Source: JBKEAD01 sp047973165 (lineage in GTDB: Bacteria > Verrucomicrobiota > Verrucomicrobiia > Chthoniobacterales > JBKEAD01). From it: DNA of 24,734 nucleotides. The translations under genes and the position numbers were made by a program. Numbering within the stretch: position 1 is the first letter of the stretch; each line of letters starts with the position of its first letter. The stretch spans positions 1-24,734 of the forward strand of contig JBKEBM010000127.1 in assembly GCA_047973165.1 (NCBI GenBank), in the 5' to 3' direction. Below, piece after piece: positions 24,173 to 24,734 of the stretch. Below the pieces are notes generated by a model that made no database searches, was not told where the DNA came from, and was given only the letters and a program-made list of their open reading frames with translations.

Positions 24173-24317
24173 ATTGCTTGGAGAGGACGAGATTCCAGTT
24201 CACCGGTTTTTCTCCATTCAAGGACTCGATCAGCCCTCTGATGGCGGTCTCATCCAACAGGGACCTGGAATGGAGCGTATTTCGCAGTCTTTCGGAGGAT
24301 TCTTCGGGCAGTTTCAT
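24132..24317 (-). CDS. small hypothetical protein in the restriction operon
   Basis: This is a 61-aa, charged, helical protein (MKLPEESSERLRNTL, LLDETAIRGLIESL) with no recognised domain and no membrane segment. It overlaps the ATPase start by 17 or 41 bp and starts 5 nt after the stop of the SNF2 fragment, so it is packed in the operon like a real gene. A small partner upstream of a coiled-coil ATPase is reminiscent of three-component ABC systems, but this is only an analogy. Confidence 0.6.
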   Translation of the reverse strand: MKLPEESSERLRNTLHSRSLLDETAIRGLIESLNGEKPVNWNLVLSKQFESEQGGRDEAES

Positions 24318-24321
24318 GGGG

Positions 24322-24588
24322 TCATGTCAGGCTCCAGCGTATGATGAAAAGCTTTTTTTCGGAAGCCTCGGTTTTCAGTTTTTCCTCGATGTTCTTGATC
24401 AGGCGTTCGCGCTTGACGTCGATTTCGTCCTGGGCGTCGAAGAGGGTGCGGCGGCGTTCCTTGCGGTGGGATTCGAGGGTCTTGATTTGTTTCTGACCGG
24501 CGAGATTTTCCTCCAGCGTGAGAGCGGCCGAGGCGGCGCGTTTGCGGGTGGTTTTCCTGACGGGCCTGGATGAGCGGAATATAAATTA
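24322..24588 (-). pseudogene. C-terminal fragment of a SNF2-type helicase
   Basis: The minus-strand frame from a stop at 24589-24591 to TGA at 24322-24324 has no good start and reads ALTLEENLAGQKQIKTLES, RRRTLFDAQDEID and a C-terminal KKLFIIRWSLT. I recognise this as the usual coiled C-terminal end of defence-island SNF2/RapA-like helicases (memory of the family, not a search). All helicase motifs are missing. The break lies at about 24570-24590, where GC-rich island sequence turns abruptly AT-rich. It stops 4 nt before the next gene, so the lost helicase was the first gene of this operon. Confidence 0.7.
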
Positions 24589-24625
24589 TGTAGTCAGAAA
24601 TTAGAAGTGAGAAAAGTTTTGTAAT

Positions 24626-24641
24626 ATCTCAAATTTGAGAT
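24626..24641. promoter_or_regulatory. perfect 16 bp palindrome
   Basis: ATCTCAAATTTGAGAT is a perfect palindrome in AT-rich DNA upstream of the helicase fragment. It could be an operator, now driving the downstream operon, or belong to the gene further right. Confidence 0.5.
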
Positions 24642-24669
24642 TTAAAAGTTCAGTCGCTGAGTGTTCTGT

Positions 24670-24734
24670 CTACTCCGACGCCATGATCTTCCGAATCCCC
24701 TTCGTATTTTTTTGCAGCGGGCCGATATTCCACA
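24670..24734 (-). CDS. possible C-terminus of another gene entering from the right edge
   Basis: A minus-strand frame open from the window edge to TAG at 24670-24672 reads WNIGPLQKNTKGIRKIMASE. It is protein-like but only 20 codons long, so it is a weak call and no family is named. Confidence 0.3.
   Translation of the reverse strand, partial: WNIGPLQKNTKGIRKIMASE

Overview
The window looks like a chromosomal segment of a denitrifying or NO-detoxifying bacterium, most likely of the Planctomycetota-Verrucomicrobiota (PVC) group. This is an inference: an SHD1-type N-terminal domain on a secreted hydrolase, few Shine-Dalgarno sequences, a GxxExxY gene with its 'CCACAAAGAGCACAGAG'-type repeats, and the overall protein flavour fit that group, but no rRNA or other marker settles it. 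No tRNA, rRNA or CRISPR array was seen.
Layout. (1) 3-179: the end of an unidentified gene, then a gene-free stretch with a nested inverted repeat (256-329). (2) 522-7532: a complete nitric oxide reductase locus. On the minus strand run ric (di-iron Fe-S repair protein), norC (with an unusual second haem c domain), norB, norQ, norD and a small membrane protein, tightly packed or overlapping. norE and norF diverge on the plus strand across a 301 bp control region. (3) 7616-8801: a CsoR/RcnR-family metal sensor divergent from an RcnA-like Ni/Co exporter. Two sigma70-like promoters overlap at their -35 boxes, a G-tract operator candidate lies in the exporter spacer, and the exporter mRNA is predicted to be leaderless. 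(4) 8897-10602: sufS-sufU. (5) 10698-15277: a secreted SHD1-alpha/beta hydrolase, hpt with an upstream secreted protein, and ruvA with an ATP-grasp-like gene. The ruvA start codon and the divergent start codon overlap in one CATG.
(6) 15294-24734: a defence island. Its left part is a graveyard: a type I HsdR fragment with an in-frame stop, a REP-like palindrome, and a chimera in which a VapB antitoxin plus the first codons of a PIN toxin are joined to the C-terminus of a Schlafen/AlbA_2-type ATP-binding protein. Its right part looks intact on the minus strand: a 61-aa protein, a zinc-hook SMC/Rad50-like ATPase with a C-terminal RNx4H (HEPN-like) motif, a type III Mod methyltransferase and a type III Res helicase-nuclease. 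Upstream of it is the broken C-terminus of a SNF2-type helicase. Between mod and res sits a 573 bp insertion with 30 bp inverted ends flanked by TTAA. It carries a GxxExxY gene, and removing it on paper restores a 9-nt mod-res junction.
The most notable candidates are the ATPase-HEPN plus type III restriction-modification operon, and the TTAA-flanked GxxExxY cassette as a possibly undescribed small mobile element.
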